Below, in pieces: positions 31,820 through 39,342 of a stretch of 42,738 nucleotides of DNA (positions are counted from its first letter, which is position 1; each line of letters starts with the position of its first letter). The stretch lies in contig NZ_BOPG01000068.1 in assembly GCF_016863635.1 (NCBI RefSeq), positions 1 to 42,738 of the forward strand. Direction: 5' to 3'. Made by a program: the position numbers and the translations under genes. This DNA is from Virgisporangium aurantiacum (GTDB lineage: Bacteria; Actinomycetota; Actinomycetes; Mycobacteriales; Micromonosporaceae). Under the pieces are notes generated by a model. The model had not been told where the DNA came from. It searched no databases and was given only the letters and a program-made list of their open reading frames with translations.

Positions 31820-33226
31820 GTTGTAGCCGGTCAGCCAGTCGGCGACGGCCTGCTCGTCGTCGAGGTCGACGCCGTCCTTGAGCAGTTCGATCATCGCGGT
31901 GGCCGCTTCGCTGCGGTGCGACCCGCTCCGGGCCCGCTCCGCGAACTCGGCGCGGTTCGTGGCTACCGCGGCGACGTTCTGCGCCACCTCGCGGGCCTGT
32001 AGCCCGCTCATCCGGCCGGCCCACCGCACCCACGCCGAGAGCACCCGCGGGACTATCTCGATGTCGGCGCGGTCGAGCAGGGCCTGCGCCGGCAACCAGT
32101 CCAGCAGAAATTCCTTGACCGTGTCGGGGTTCCACCGCAACGGATCGCTCGCGGCGAAACCACTGATGAGCTTCAACGCGAAGTCCCGCGACTCCCCGTC
32201 GGACTTCGCGATGCGCGCCGCCTCGGGAGCGACCAGGAAGTCCTTGACCGTGAGCAACTCCTCCGGCTCTGGCAGCAGCCGCAACCGTTGCGCGGCAAGC
32301 GCGCGGTCGCTCGTGAGCGAGCGCGCCTCGGGCAACTCGGCGAGCGCGTCGGTGGCATCGAGGTAACGCTCGACGACGCCGCGCAACTCGCCCGGGTCGA
32401 CCTCGTCCATCCGCATCGTCGGGTCGGTTGCCGCCGCCGCTTCGAGCTGGGCCAGAAGCGCACCGGCCGGCGCCGCCACGAACAGGTCACGCACGTGGCC
32501 GAGATCGTGGTCGACCACCGCGGCGACGACGTGTTCGGGACCCCCCGCGGTCGGCTCGGCATAGGCGAACGAGGCCAGGTAGGTGACCTGTGTGCCGCCA
32601 CGGTCGCCGAAGGCGTGCGAGCCGGTGGGCCGCACCGTGTCAAGCTGCTCCACCCAGCTCGGCGGGTCAGCCGGCGGCGCGGGACGCGTGTGACCCCCGG
32701 TGTCGTGCGTCGCGAGGACGGCTTTCAGCAGCTCCGCGGGACGGGTGTGCCGGTGGGCGAGGTGCTCGCGCAGGCCCTCGGTGGTCTCGGTGAGCACGGC
32801 GCCCCGGTTCCCGTCGGCGATCGCGTAGGCGGCACCGAGCATCGTCGACACGACGAGTTCCGCATCGTAGGCGGTGCCGACCCGGTCAAGGTCACCGGCG
32901 ACGGAGAGGAAGAGTTCGTACCGGGACGCGGCGAGGTCGGCAGCCAGCCGTTGCGCTGGGACGTCGTGGTAGCCGCGTCCACCGTTCTTGTCGCTGTCGC
33001 CGCTGTCCTGCTCGCTGCCGCTGTCCTGCTCGCTGCTGTTGCCGTCGCCGTTGTTCTTGCCGTTGTCGTTCTTGCCGTTGTCGTTCTTGCCGTTGTCGTT
33101 CTTGCCGTTGTCGGGGTTGCCGTTTCCGTCGGGGCCGCCGTTTTCGGCTGAGCCGCTGCCTTCGGCAGGCATGCTGCCGTTTTCGGCGGGCCTGTCGCCG
33201 TCGTCTGCTGCCTCGGGGGTGGGCAT
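31793..33226 (-). CDS. Conserved hypothetical protein with acidic repeat N-terminus
   Basis: This 477-residue protein has a low-complexity, acidic/Asn-rich N-terminus (residues 1-85) with four NGKND units, then an alpha-helical body starting YHDVPAQRLAADLAASRYEL. The helical body looks globular (ELVVSTMLGAAYAIADG, VTYLASFAYAEPTAGGPEHV, VRDLFVAAPAGALLAQLEAA, WNPDTVKEFLLDWLPAQALL). I do not recognise a family. The ATG at 33226 is preferred; TAGACT at 33234-33239 (minus strand) would make a leaderless transcript. It converges on the NAD-kinase-like gene with a 27-bp overlap. Confidence 0.75.
   Translation of the reverse strand: MPTPEAADDGDRPAENGSMPAEGSGSAENGGPDGNGNPDNGKNDNGKNDNGKNDNGKNNGDGNSSEQDSGSEQDSGDSDKNGGRGYHDVPAQRLAADLAASRYELFLSVAGDLDRVGTAYDAELVVSTMLGAAYAIADGNRGAVLTETTEGLREHLAHRHTRPAELLKAVLATHDTGGHTRPAPPADPPSWVEQLDTVRPTGSHAFGDRGGTQVTYLASFAYAEPTAGGPEHVVAAVVDHDLGHVRDLFVAAPAGALLAQLEAAAATDPTMRMDEVDPGELRGVVERYLDATDALAELPEARSLTSDRALAAQRLRLLPEPEELLTVKDFLVAPEAARIAKSDGESRDFALKLISGFAASDPLRWNPDTVKEFLLDWLPAQALLDRADIEIVPRVLSAWVRWAGRMSGLQAREVAQNVAAVATNRAEFAERARSGSHRSEAATAMIELLKDGVDLDDEQAVADWLTGYNLRGDNQAE
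33047..33109. repeat. 15-bp coding tandem repeat (NGKND units)
   Basis: About four copies of a 15-bp unit (TTGCCGTTGTCGTTC on the plus strand) lie in the N-terminal part of the hypothetical gene at 31793-33226. They encode NGKND. Copy number is likely variable by slippage. Confidence 0.85.
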
Positions 33227-33307
33227 GCGCGCGAGTCTACGTCGCAACCCTGGTGCAGTTCGGGCCAATCGGCCACGCGGAGCGTCGGCGGCCACCAGCA
33301 TGAAAAC

Positions 33308-33826
33308 ATGACGCAGACTCTCGCTCCGCGCCTTGCGGTCGGTGTTCGCCCGTACCGGGCCGCCGATCACAACGCCTGCCGCCGGTTGTGGGCCGAACTG
33401 GTGGAGCAGCAGTGGGAGTTTTACGGCGGCCATGACGGCAGCGATCCGGGTGCCGGGTTCGAGGAGTACCTCACACGTCTCGACCTCGCAGGGATGTGGG
33501 TGGCCGACGACAACGGGGTCGTGGGCCTGATCGGACTGGTCCTGGGTGATGCCGGTGGTGCGGTGGACCCGGTGGTGGTGGCCGGGGGCCGTCGCAGTGA
33601 AGGAATCGGGCGCGCGTTGCTGTCTCACGTGGCTGAGCAGGCCCGCATGAGGGAACTTCGTGAACTGACCATCTCGCCGGCCTGGCGCAATGTGGAGGCG
33701 ATCCACTGCCTGAATGCGGCGGGTTTCGACGTTCTCACCAACGTCACCTTGGCGATGCGACTGGATGGACGGGCGGACGACCTCCAGCCGGGCCCAAGTC
33801 TGCACGACCGCGACTTCCGTTGCTAG
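33308..33826 (+). CDS. GNAT family N-acetyltransferase
   Basis: This 172-residue protein has the GNAT acetyl-CoA loop GGRRSEGIGRALLSHV, preceded by a beta-strand VDPVVVAG and followed by TISPAWRNVEAIHCLNAAGF. The substrate is unknown. The ATG at 33308 is the first of two close choices. It starts 81 bp from the divergent hypothetical gene. Confidence 0.88.
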   Translation: MTQTLAPRLAVGVRPYRAADHNACRRLWAELVEQQWEFYGGHDGSDPGAGFEEYLTRLDLAGMWVADDNGVVGLIGLVLGDAGGAVDPVVVAGGRRSEGIGRALLSHVAEQARMRELRELTISPAWRNVEAIHCLNAAGFDVLTNVTLAMRLDGRADDLQPGPSLHDRDFRC

Positions 33827-33828
33827 GC

Positions 33829-33857
33829 CCTGTGGATAACTCGCCGTTATCCACAGG
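33829..33857. promoter_or_regulatory. Pair of perfect DnaA boxes in inverted orientation
   Basis: TGTGGATAA (33831-33839) and TTATCCACA (33847-33855) are both exact matches to the DnaA box consensus, inverted with a 7-bp spacer. With flanking bases the arms extend to CCTGTGGATAA/TTATCCACAGG. It lies between the GNAT stop and the DUF4192 start. It could bind DnaA, form a hairpin, or be a dispersed element; there is no cluster that would make an origin. Confidence 0.6.
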
Positions 33858-33906
33858 CGGGAATTGACTGTTCCCTTCGCGGGGTCGGCTCCGCAAGCCT
33901 TGGCTC

Positions 33907-34932
33907 ATGCCAAATCTCGCTCTCCGCTCACACGCCGATCTCCTCGCGGCGGTGCCGTACCTGCTCGGGTTCCAGCCCACCAACAGCCTCGTGCTGCTGG
34001 TGTTCCACGGGAAACATGTCGTTCTCCAGGTCCGGGTCGACCTACCGCCGCCCGACGAGGTCGACGACCTGGCGAGGTACCTGGTCAAGACCACCGCGCG
34101 GAGCCTTCCGGCGAGGGAGGCCGCGGAGCGCGACGGCCCGGTCGGCATCGGGCTCATCGGGTACGGCACGGCGTCCAGGTTCCTGCCGCTGGCCGACGCG
34201 GTGCACGGCGAACTTACGCGGCGCGGCCTGCCGGTCGTCGACATCCTGCGCGCCGACGAGGGTCGGTACTGGAACCTGCTGTGCGACGACCCGGGTTGTT
34301 GCCCGCCCGAGGGCCTGCCGTTCGATCCCGCCGTTACCGGTGCCGCGGCGGGCGCGACGTTCGCCGGCCTCGTCGTCCATCCCGATCGTGCGGCGCTCGC
34401 GGCAACCCTCGATCCCGTCGCGGGTGCGGGCATCGAGCCGGAAATCGCCCGTGCGCTTGAACGGATCGGCCGGTTGTCGGGCGGTCAGCGCGGGTTGAAG
34501 GCGGCGGCGCGGGTGGCCGTCCGGCAGGCGTTCGAGCGGTACATGAACGGCGGCCGGCTCGACGATGACGAGATCGCGTGGCTGGCGGTCCTGCTGGCCG
34601 ACGTCCTGATCCGCGACGACACGTGGGCCCGCATCCTGTCCGGCCCCACGGTGCCCGAGCACGCGAAGATCTGGCTAGACGTGGTTCGGCGGGTGCCGCT
34701 CCGCTACGTTCCGGCGCCCGCGACACTGCTGGCCCTGGTGGCGTGGCGGTCCGGCGACGGCGTCCTGGCCGTTGTCGCCGCCGAGCGCGCACTGGCGGCC
34801 GACCCGTCGTATCGCCTCGCCAACCTGCTGCTGCACGCCCTGCGCCGCGGTTTTCCGCCGTCAGCCCTCGACGACATGCCGGCGGCACCTCGCCGCCGGC
34901 GGCGGGCACCCCGCCTCAGCGAGGCGGCATGA
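33907..34932 (+). CDS. DUF4192 family protein
   Basis: This 341-residue protein matches the actinobacterial DUF4192 family: LRSHADLLAAVPYLLGFQPT, SLVLLVFHGKHVVLQVRVDL and CCPPEGLPFDP near residue 137. The C-terminal half is helical (WLAVLLADVLIRDDTWARIL, VVAAERALAADPSYRLANLL). Function is unknown. The ATG at 33907 follows the DnaA-box pair. It converges on fdhD with a 17-bp overlap. Confidence 0.9.
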   Translation: MPNLALRSHADLLAAVPYLLGFQPTNSLVLLVFHGKHVVLQVRVDLPPPDEVDDLARYLVKTTARSLPAREAAERDGPVGIGLIGYGTASRFLPLADAVHGELTRRGLPVVDILRADEGRYWNLLCDDPGCCPPEGLPFDPAVTGAAAGATFAGLVVHPDRAALAATLDPVAGAGIEPEIARALERIGRLSGGQRGLKAAARVAVRQAFERYMNGGRLDDDEIAWLAVLLADVLIRDDTWARILSGPTVPEHAKIWLDVVRRVPLRYVPAPATLLALVAWRSGDGVLAVVAAERALAADPSYRLANLLLHALRRGFPPSALDDMPAAPRRRRRAPRLSEAA

Positions 34933-35767
34933 CGACTCGGTGCTCGCCGCTGTAGAGGTTGAACACGCGGCTGCGGAGAAACCCGACGAGCGTCAGTCCC
35001 GATTCCGCCGCCAGCTCAACGGCGAGCGTGCTCGGTGCCGAGACGGCCGCGAGCACCGGCACCCCGGCCAGGGTCGCCTTCTGCACCAGCTCGAAGCTGG
35101 CCCGTCCGCTGACCATCAGCACATGCCCGGTGGCCGGCAGCCGGCCGGCGCGAGCCGCCCAGCCGACCACCTTGTCCACCGCGTTGTGGCGACCCACGTC
35201 CTCCCGGGCGCACACCAACTCGCCGCCCGGCGTGAACAGGCCGGCCGCGTGCAGCCCGCCGGTGGCGTCGAACGCCTTCTGCGCCGCCCGCAACGTGTCG
35301 GGCAGCGAGGTCAGGACCTCGGCGTCCACGGTCACCGGATCGGCGGCGATGTCGTACCGCGACCGCACCCGCACCGCGTCGATGCTCGCCTTACCGCAGA
35401 CCCCACACGAGGAGGTGGTGTAGAAATGCCGCGCCGGATCGGTGCTGGGCGGCGCCACGCCGGGCGCGAGCGCCACGTCGACGACGTTGTAGGTGTTCGG
35501 CTCGTTGTCGCCGGCGCACAGTTGGGCCGTCACGACGTCGTCCGACGAGGCGATGATCCCCTCGGTCACGAGGAAGCCGATCGCCAGGTCGATGTCGTTG
35601 CCCGGCGTCCGCATGGTGACCGCTAACGCGGGCCGCCGCGCACCGGCCGGCCCCACCCGGATCTCGAGCGGTTCCTCCGCGGCCAGCGTGTCGGGCCTCG
35701 TCAGTCGCGGCTGGGGCGAATCCAGGTCGACGCGGGTGATGCGCCGGCGGGCGGTTACGCGTCCCAT
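34916..35767 (-). CDS. fdhD: Formate dehydrogenase accessory sulfurtransferase FdhD
   Basis: This 283-residue protein has the CxxC motif (TSSCGVCGKAS, about residue 120) that carries sulfur from IscS to the molybdenum cofactor of formate dehydrogenase. Other family segments are NDIDLAIGFLVTEGII, DVGRHNAVDKVVGWA, LMVSGRASFELVQKA and LYSGEHRVVMPPR. The ATG at 35767 (MGRVTARRRITRV) is chosen; the longer open frame lacks coding character. Its nearest partners are mobA and the DUF6457 gene, which also serve molybdenum enzymes. Confidence 0.95.
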   Translation of the reverse strand: MGRVTARRRITRVDLDSPQPRLTRPDTLAAEEPLEIRVGPAGARRPALAVTMRTPGNDIDLAIGFLVTEGIIASSDDVVTAQLCAGDNEPNTYNVVDVALAPGVAPPSTDPARHFYTTSSCGVCGKASIDAVRVRSRYDIAADPVTVDAEVLTSLPDTLRAAQKAFDATGGLHAAGLFTPGGELVCAREDVGRHNAVDKVVGWAARAGRLPATGHVLMVSGRASFELVQKATLAGVPVLAAVSAPSTLAVELAAESGLTLVGFLRSRVFNLYSGEHRVVMPPR

Positions 35768-36207
35768 CGGTCGAGCGTATGCGTTTCTCTCACGATCGCG
35801 ATTCGGGGCTCGGCAACTGTCCTCGTGGCAGTCTTGGAGTCCTGATTGGATCTTGCGGGAAACCTGGTCCGTGTTGATGGCCCGGCTGGGCATTTACGCG
35901 CGTCCGCTGTCGTTCGGAAGCACCCGGTCTCGCCGGGTAGAGCCTTCAAGATCATGGGACGTTGCGACGTTGTCGCTCTTTTATGTCTGATTTGCCCGCA
36001 ACAACGTCGCAGGATCACAGGATGGACTTCACCCACCGGCTGGAGGTCCCGCGAGCCGATGATGCGTGGGTGTCGTGCGCTCGCCGGTGTCGGGGCGGCG
36101 TGGGGCGGGCGGGCCTACGGTGGGCGTATGACCGAGCACCTGTGCGAGGGCATCAGCGCGGAGAGCCCTCCCCGTCAGGGCGGGTCACCACGAAGTGGGG
36201 AGCCGTC
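35768..36207. other. 440-bp intergenic region between fdhD and mobA
   Basis: No convincing full gene is present. It must carry the divergent promoters of fdhD and mobA. It contains an 11-bp inverted repeat (35963-36011) and a possible 27-codon upstream ORF that ends over the mobA start. No molybdenum-cofactor riboswitch pattern was seen. Confidence 0.5.
35963..36011. repeat. 11-bp perfect inverted repeat upstream of mobA
   Basis: The arms TGCGACGTTGT (35963-35973) and ACAACGTCGCA (36001-36011) are separated by 27 bp that is unusually AT-rich for this window (CTCTTTTATGTCTGATTT). It could be a regulator-binding region with a promoter inside, or the remains of an insertion. Confidence 0.5.
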
Positions 36208-36211
36208 ATGA
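36128..36211 (+). CDS. Possible 27-codon upstream ORF overlapping the mobA start
   Basis: The reading frame MTEHLCEGISAESPPRQGGS and so on ends in TGA that overlaps the mobA ATG (ATGA). GGTGGG lies upstream. A coupled leader peptide is possible; random occurrence is not excluded. Confidence 0.25.
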   Translation: MTEHLCEGISAESPPRQGGSPRSGEPS

Positions 36212-36918
36212 CCCGGTTCGGCGTGGTGGTTCTGGCGGGGGGAGCGGGGCGCCGCCTTGGGGGAGCGGCCAAGCCCACTCTCGCCGTTGGTGGGACGCCG
36301 ATGCTCGCGCGGGTTCTGGCGGCCGTCGACGATGCCGATGGGCGGGTGGTGGTCGGGCCGGGCTCGCTCGGGTTGATCGTCCCGCCGGGCGTCCGGGTGA
36401 TCCAGGAGGAGCCGGCGGGTGGTGGTCCGGTCGCGGCCCTGGCCGCGGGACTCGCGGAACTCGCCGCCGGCACGGCGGGAACAGGCACGGCGGGAACAGG
36501 CATGACGGGGCCTGGCACGGCGGGGCCTGGCACGGCGGGGCCTGGCACGGCGGGGCCTGGCACGGCAGGGCCTGGCACGGCGGAACCCGATGTCGTGGTG
36601 GTGCTTGCGGCGGATCTCCCCCTGCTCACCCAAGAAGCCGTCGAGGCGCTCCTTCTCGCGCTCGGTGATCATGATGGGGCGGTGTTCGTCGATGATGGTG
36701 GGCGGCGGCAGTGGCTTTGTGGGGTCTGGCGATCGGCGGCGCTCAGTGAGCGCCTCGCCGCGCTCGCGGCCAGCGGTCCGCTTGGTGGGCGGGCGATGCG
36801 GGAGCTTGTCGCGCCGTTGCGGGTGGTTGGCGTGCCGGTCGGTGGTGGGAGGCGGCCACCGTGGTACGACTGCGACACCCCTGCCGATCTGGCCGACGCC
36901 GAACGGAGACTGACGTGA
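36208..36918 (+). CDS. mobA: Molybdenum cofactor guanylyltransferase (MobA type) with a repeat insertion
   Basis: This 236-residue protein has the nucleotidyltransferase start VVLAGGAGRRLGGAAKPTL, VLAADLPLLT with the metal-binding Asp, the segment LCGVWRSAALSERL, and CDTPADLADAERR at the C-terminus. MobA attaches GMP from GTP to molybdopterin. It is about 40 residues longer than usual because of an in-frame (GTAGP)n insertion at residues 88-126, just before the DVVVVLAADLP strand. The ATG at 36208 has GGGGAG upstream. The stop overlaps the DUF6457 start (GTGA). Confidence 0.88.
   Translation: MTRFGVVVLAGGAGRRLGGAAKPTLAVGGTPMLARVLAAVDDADGRVVVGPGSLGLIVPPGVRVIQEEPAGGGPVAALAAGLAELAAGTAGTGTAGTGMTGPGTAGPGTAGPGTAGPGTAGPGTAEPDVVVVLAADLPLLTQEAVEALLLALGDHDGAVFVDDGGRRQWLCGVWRSAALSERLAALAASGPLGGRAMRELVAPLRVVGVPVGGGRRPPWYDCDTPADLADAERRLT
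36469..36585 (+). repeat. 15-bp tandem repeat inside mobA
   Basis: Six or more copies of GGCACGGCGGGGCCT or a close variant encode GTAGP units within mobA. All are 15 bp, so the frame is kept. The downstream copies are most alike, suggesting recent expansion. Confidence 0.88.
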
Positions 36919-37163
36919 CCCTGGACGAGTGGGCCGCATTGGCGGCAGCCGAACTCGGCCTCGACGCACTTCCGACCGATGATCAGCGACTGGTCCTCGA
37001 TCTTGCGCGTGAGGTTGCCCACAACACGGTGCGGCCCGGGGCGCCGGTGTCCGCTTACCTGGTGGGGCTCGCGGTCGGGCGGGGTGCTTCGCTGGCCGAG
37101 GCCACCGGGGCATTGATCGAGCTTGCGCACCGCCACGGCGCGGACGCGTCGGGTGGTGGCTGA
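36915..37163 (+). CDS. DUF6457 family small protein
   Basis: This 82-residue helical protein starts VTLDEWAALAAAELGLDALP and contains LVLDLAREVAHNTVRPGAPV and LVGLAVGRGASLAEATGALI. The pattern is that of DUF6457, found next to (or fused with) mobA in Actinobacteria, so a role in molybdenum cofactor guanylylation is likely. The GTG overlaps the mobA stop as GTGA. The C-terminal codons lie within a 76-bp tandem duplication. Confidence 0.85.
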   Translation: MTLDEWAALAAAELGLDALPTDDQRLVLDLAREVAHNTVRPGAPVSAYLVGLAVGRGASLAEATGALIELAHRHGADASGGG

Positions 37164-37272
37164 GGTCGCGGGGTACACACGTCGCCGCGGCGGCGGGCTT
37201 GCGCAGCGCCACGGCGCGGACGCGTCGGGTGGTGGCTGAGGTCGCGGGGTACACGCGTCGTCTCGGCGGTGG
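37121..37272. repeat. 76-bp tandem duplication at the end of the DUF6457 gene
   Basis: Copy one (37121-37196) and copy two (37197-37272) begin GCTTGCGCA and share GGACGCGTCGGGTGGTGGCT and GAGGTCGCGGGGTACAC. The copies differ at few positions except at their ends. The first copy includes the last codons and stop of the DUF6457 gene. Confidence 0.9.
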
Positions 37273-37295
37273 GTGGGCATCGTAGGGTGGGCGGC

Positions 37296-38456
37296 GTGAC
37301 GACCGATCCGGCGCCGTCTGGCCAGACCCGAACCGATTCGGCCCTGGTGGGTGGCGGCCTACCCGAGGCGGCGCTCCTCAACGACCTGACGGCCGACCTG
37401 CGAACCAAGGTCGGGGAGGCGTGGCAGGAGTTCGGCCGTTCCCTCGCGGCCGCCCTTCCCGTGTTGCCGGCCGGTGCCAGCGTCGAACTGACGCTCGACC
37501 CGACGGCTTCGGGCACCGACGACGCCGTGTACTCGGTCGACGTCACGGCCAGCAAGACGAACTTCACGGCCTTCGCGGTCGGGAACTCCGGGTTGCCGGT
37601 GGCCTACCGGCTGAGCCGGGCCGCGGTGGGCGACCTGGTGGCGTTGGGCTGGTCGCCGCCGGGGGTGGTGGACGGGTCGGGCGACTCGTTCGGCCTGCAG
37701 TTGCCGCTCGTCGACGCGGCGACGCTCGCCGTGGTGGTCACCCGCACCATGCGGGACGTGTACGGGGCGCCGCACCCGGCGTTTCTCACCTACGCCGTCA
37801 CCGGTGCCGATGCCACGCCGGTCGAGTTGCCGGCGCTCGGCACCGCTCGGGCGGTGCTCGGTGGACCGCTTCCTCCGCCCGCGGTCACCGCTTCGGAAGG
37901 GGCGGCGCCGGAAGCGGAAAACTCAGACACCGAGACCGAGGCGACCGGGTCGGACCCGGCCGACGATACGGCTGGGCTGCTGGCCGATCCGTCGGTGCTG
38001 CTGCCGCTGGCCGAGCGGGTTCAGCTCGTGGTCGCCAAGCTCCTGAAGACCAAACCCGAACAATTGCAGGTGGACGCCGACGGCGACATCGGCATCCGGG
38101 CCGGATCGGCGATGGTGTTCGTGCGGGTGCGCGACAACCCGCCGCTCGTCGACGTCTTCTCGCCGGTGCTCACCGAGATCGAGCCGACCGAACGGCTCTA
38201 CCGCAAGCTCTCCGAGCTTACGAACCGCATGCCGATCGGCCGGCTGTACTGCAGCAACGATACGGTCTGGGCCTCGGTGCCGGTGATGGGTCGCGACTTC
38301 CAGGCGTCGCACCTGATGCTCGCCGTACAGGTGATGACCGGCCTCGCCGACGAACTCGACGACCGCCTCCAGGGCGAGTTCGGCGGCAAGCGCTTCTACG
38401 GCGACGCCGAGAAGTCGTCGGGCCCGGCGGAGGAGCGCACCGGCATGTACCTGTAG
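37296..38456 (+). CDS. YbjN/TY-chaperone-like domain protein
   Basis: This 386-residue protein starts VTTDPAPSGQTRTDSALVGG. The N-terminal half (to about residue 180) has a domain with GDSFGLQLPLVDAATLAVVV and PHPAFLTYAVTG; an acidic linker (SDTETEATGSDPADDTAG) follows. The C-terminal half (about 255-380) resembles YbjN/type III chaperone-like domains: GSAMVFVRVRDNPPLVDVFS, LTNRMPIGRLYCSNDTVWAS and LMLAVQVMTGLADELDDRLQ. Such domains bind peptides and act as chaperones. The GTG at 37296 has AGGGTGG upstream. Confidence 0.82.
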   Translation: MTTDPAPSGQTRTDSALVGGGLPEAALLNDLTADLRTKVGEAWQEFGRSLAAALPVLPAGASVELTLDPTASGTDDAVYSVDVTASKTNFTAFAVGNSGLPVAYRLSRAAVGDLVALGWSPPGVVDGSGDSFGLQLPLVDAATLAVVVTRTMRDVYGAPHPAFLTYAVTGADATPVELPALGTARAVLGGPLPPPAVTASEGAAPEAENSDTETEATGSDPADDTAGLLADPSVLLPLAERVQLVVAKLLKTKPEQLQVDADGDIGIRAGSAMVFVRVRDNPPLVDVFSPVLTEIEPTERLYRKLSELTNRMPIGRLYCSNDTVWASVPVMGRDFQASHLMLAVQVMTGLADELDDRLQGEFGGKRFYGDAEKSSGPAEERTGMYL

Positions 38457-38460
38457 CCGG

Positions 38461-39216
38461 TCAGCCCCACGGGAACAGGCGCGGGAAGTCACCGAACGGG
38501 CCGTTCCACGGTGCGGGGTCGGCCGGCTGCTGCCTGGGCTGGTCACGCCACTGGCGGCGGGGCGCCTCCCAGTTCCGGCGATCCGTGTCCGGCGCGGTCG
38601 TCTCGGTCGCGGTCGGGTCATCGGCACCGGGATCGGCGAGACCAGGATCAAGAACGCCGGGATCACCAGCGCCGGGATCAGCGGCGCCAGGATCGGAAGC
38701 GCCGGGATCACCAGCACCGCCAGGATCAGCGGCGCCGGGATCAGCAGCGCCAGGATCGGAAGCGGCAGAAGAAGAGGCAGAGGTCGGGGCCGGCGCCGGT
38801 GCGGCCGCCGCGTTGGTCGCGGTCGGCGTCAAGCGGACGGCGGACGCGGTGGGTCCGGCAACGGGACGCCGAGCAGCAGCGGCCCGACGCGTCGCCTCCT
38901 CCGTTCCCGGCACCACGGGCCGGGCCGCCGGTCCCACCCCGTCGACCGGCACGGCGTCCCCGCCAGACGTGACCGGTGCGGGCGCCGGCAGCCCCAATGC
39001 CTCCGCCCAGCCGGGCGTGTCGATGGGCGACGTGGCCGAGGGCGACGGTGTCGGTCCGACCGCCGCCACGTCGTGCGGCGTCCCGGCCGGCCGATCGAGC
39101 GCCCAGGTGAGACCGGCGACGGCCATCCCGGTGACGCCGGCGGCGACGATCGCAGCGGCGGCCAGTGCCATTCCCGGCGGTGTGCGTCCACGATTGTTGG
39201 CCAGCTCGAAGTCCAT
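38461..39216 (-). CDS. Low-complexity membrane protein, unknown function
   Basis: This 251-residue protein has a short N-terminus (MDFELANNRGRTPPG), a transmembrane segment at about residues 16-38, and a long Pro/Ala/Asp-rich outer part with (DPGAA) repeats at about 155-200 (SDPGAADPGAADPGGAGDPG), ending DFPRLFPWG. No domain was recognised. It converges on the YbjN-like gene with a 4-bp gap. Confidence 0.75.
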   Translation of the reverse strand: MDFELANNRGRTPPGMALAAAAIVAAGVTGMAVAGLTWALDRPAGTPHDVAAVGPTPSPSATSPIDTPGWAEALGLPAPAPVTSGGDAVPVDGVGPAARPVVPGTEEATRRAAAARRPVAGPTASAVRLTPTATNAAAAPAPAPTSASSSAASDPGAADPGAADPGGAGDPGASDPGAADPGAGDPGVLDPGLADPGADDPTATETTAPDTDRRNWEAPRRQWRDQPRQQPADPAPWNGPFGDFPRLFPWG

Positions 39217-39342
39217 CCGGTTCCCCCCGTTTTTAGCCGAATGTCGCTTATCGAGGTGACCACCGTTCCTGCCGGGGTGTGAGTTCAGCTCGGAGGTTTC
39301 ACGCGAACGGGTGGTTCGCGAGGCCGGAAAGACCCGAAGGAG

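Noticed and set aside
33829..33857. Replication origin
   Set aside because: Only two DnaA boxes are present, with no box cluster, AT-rich region or dnaA/dnaN genes nearby.
35768..36207. Molybdenum cofactor riboswitch before mobA
   Set aside because: I could not find the conserved blocks of that class; only an inverted repeat is visible.
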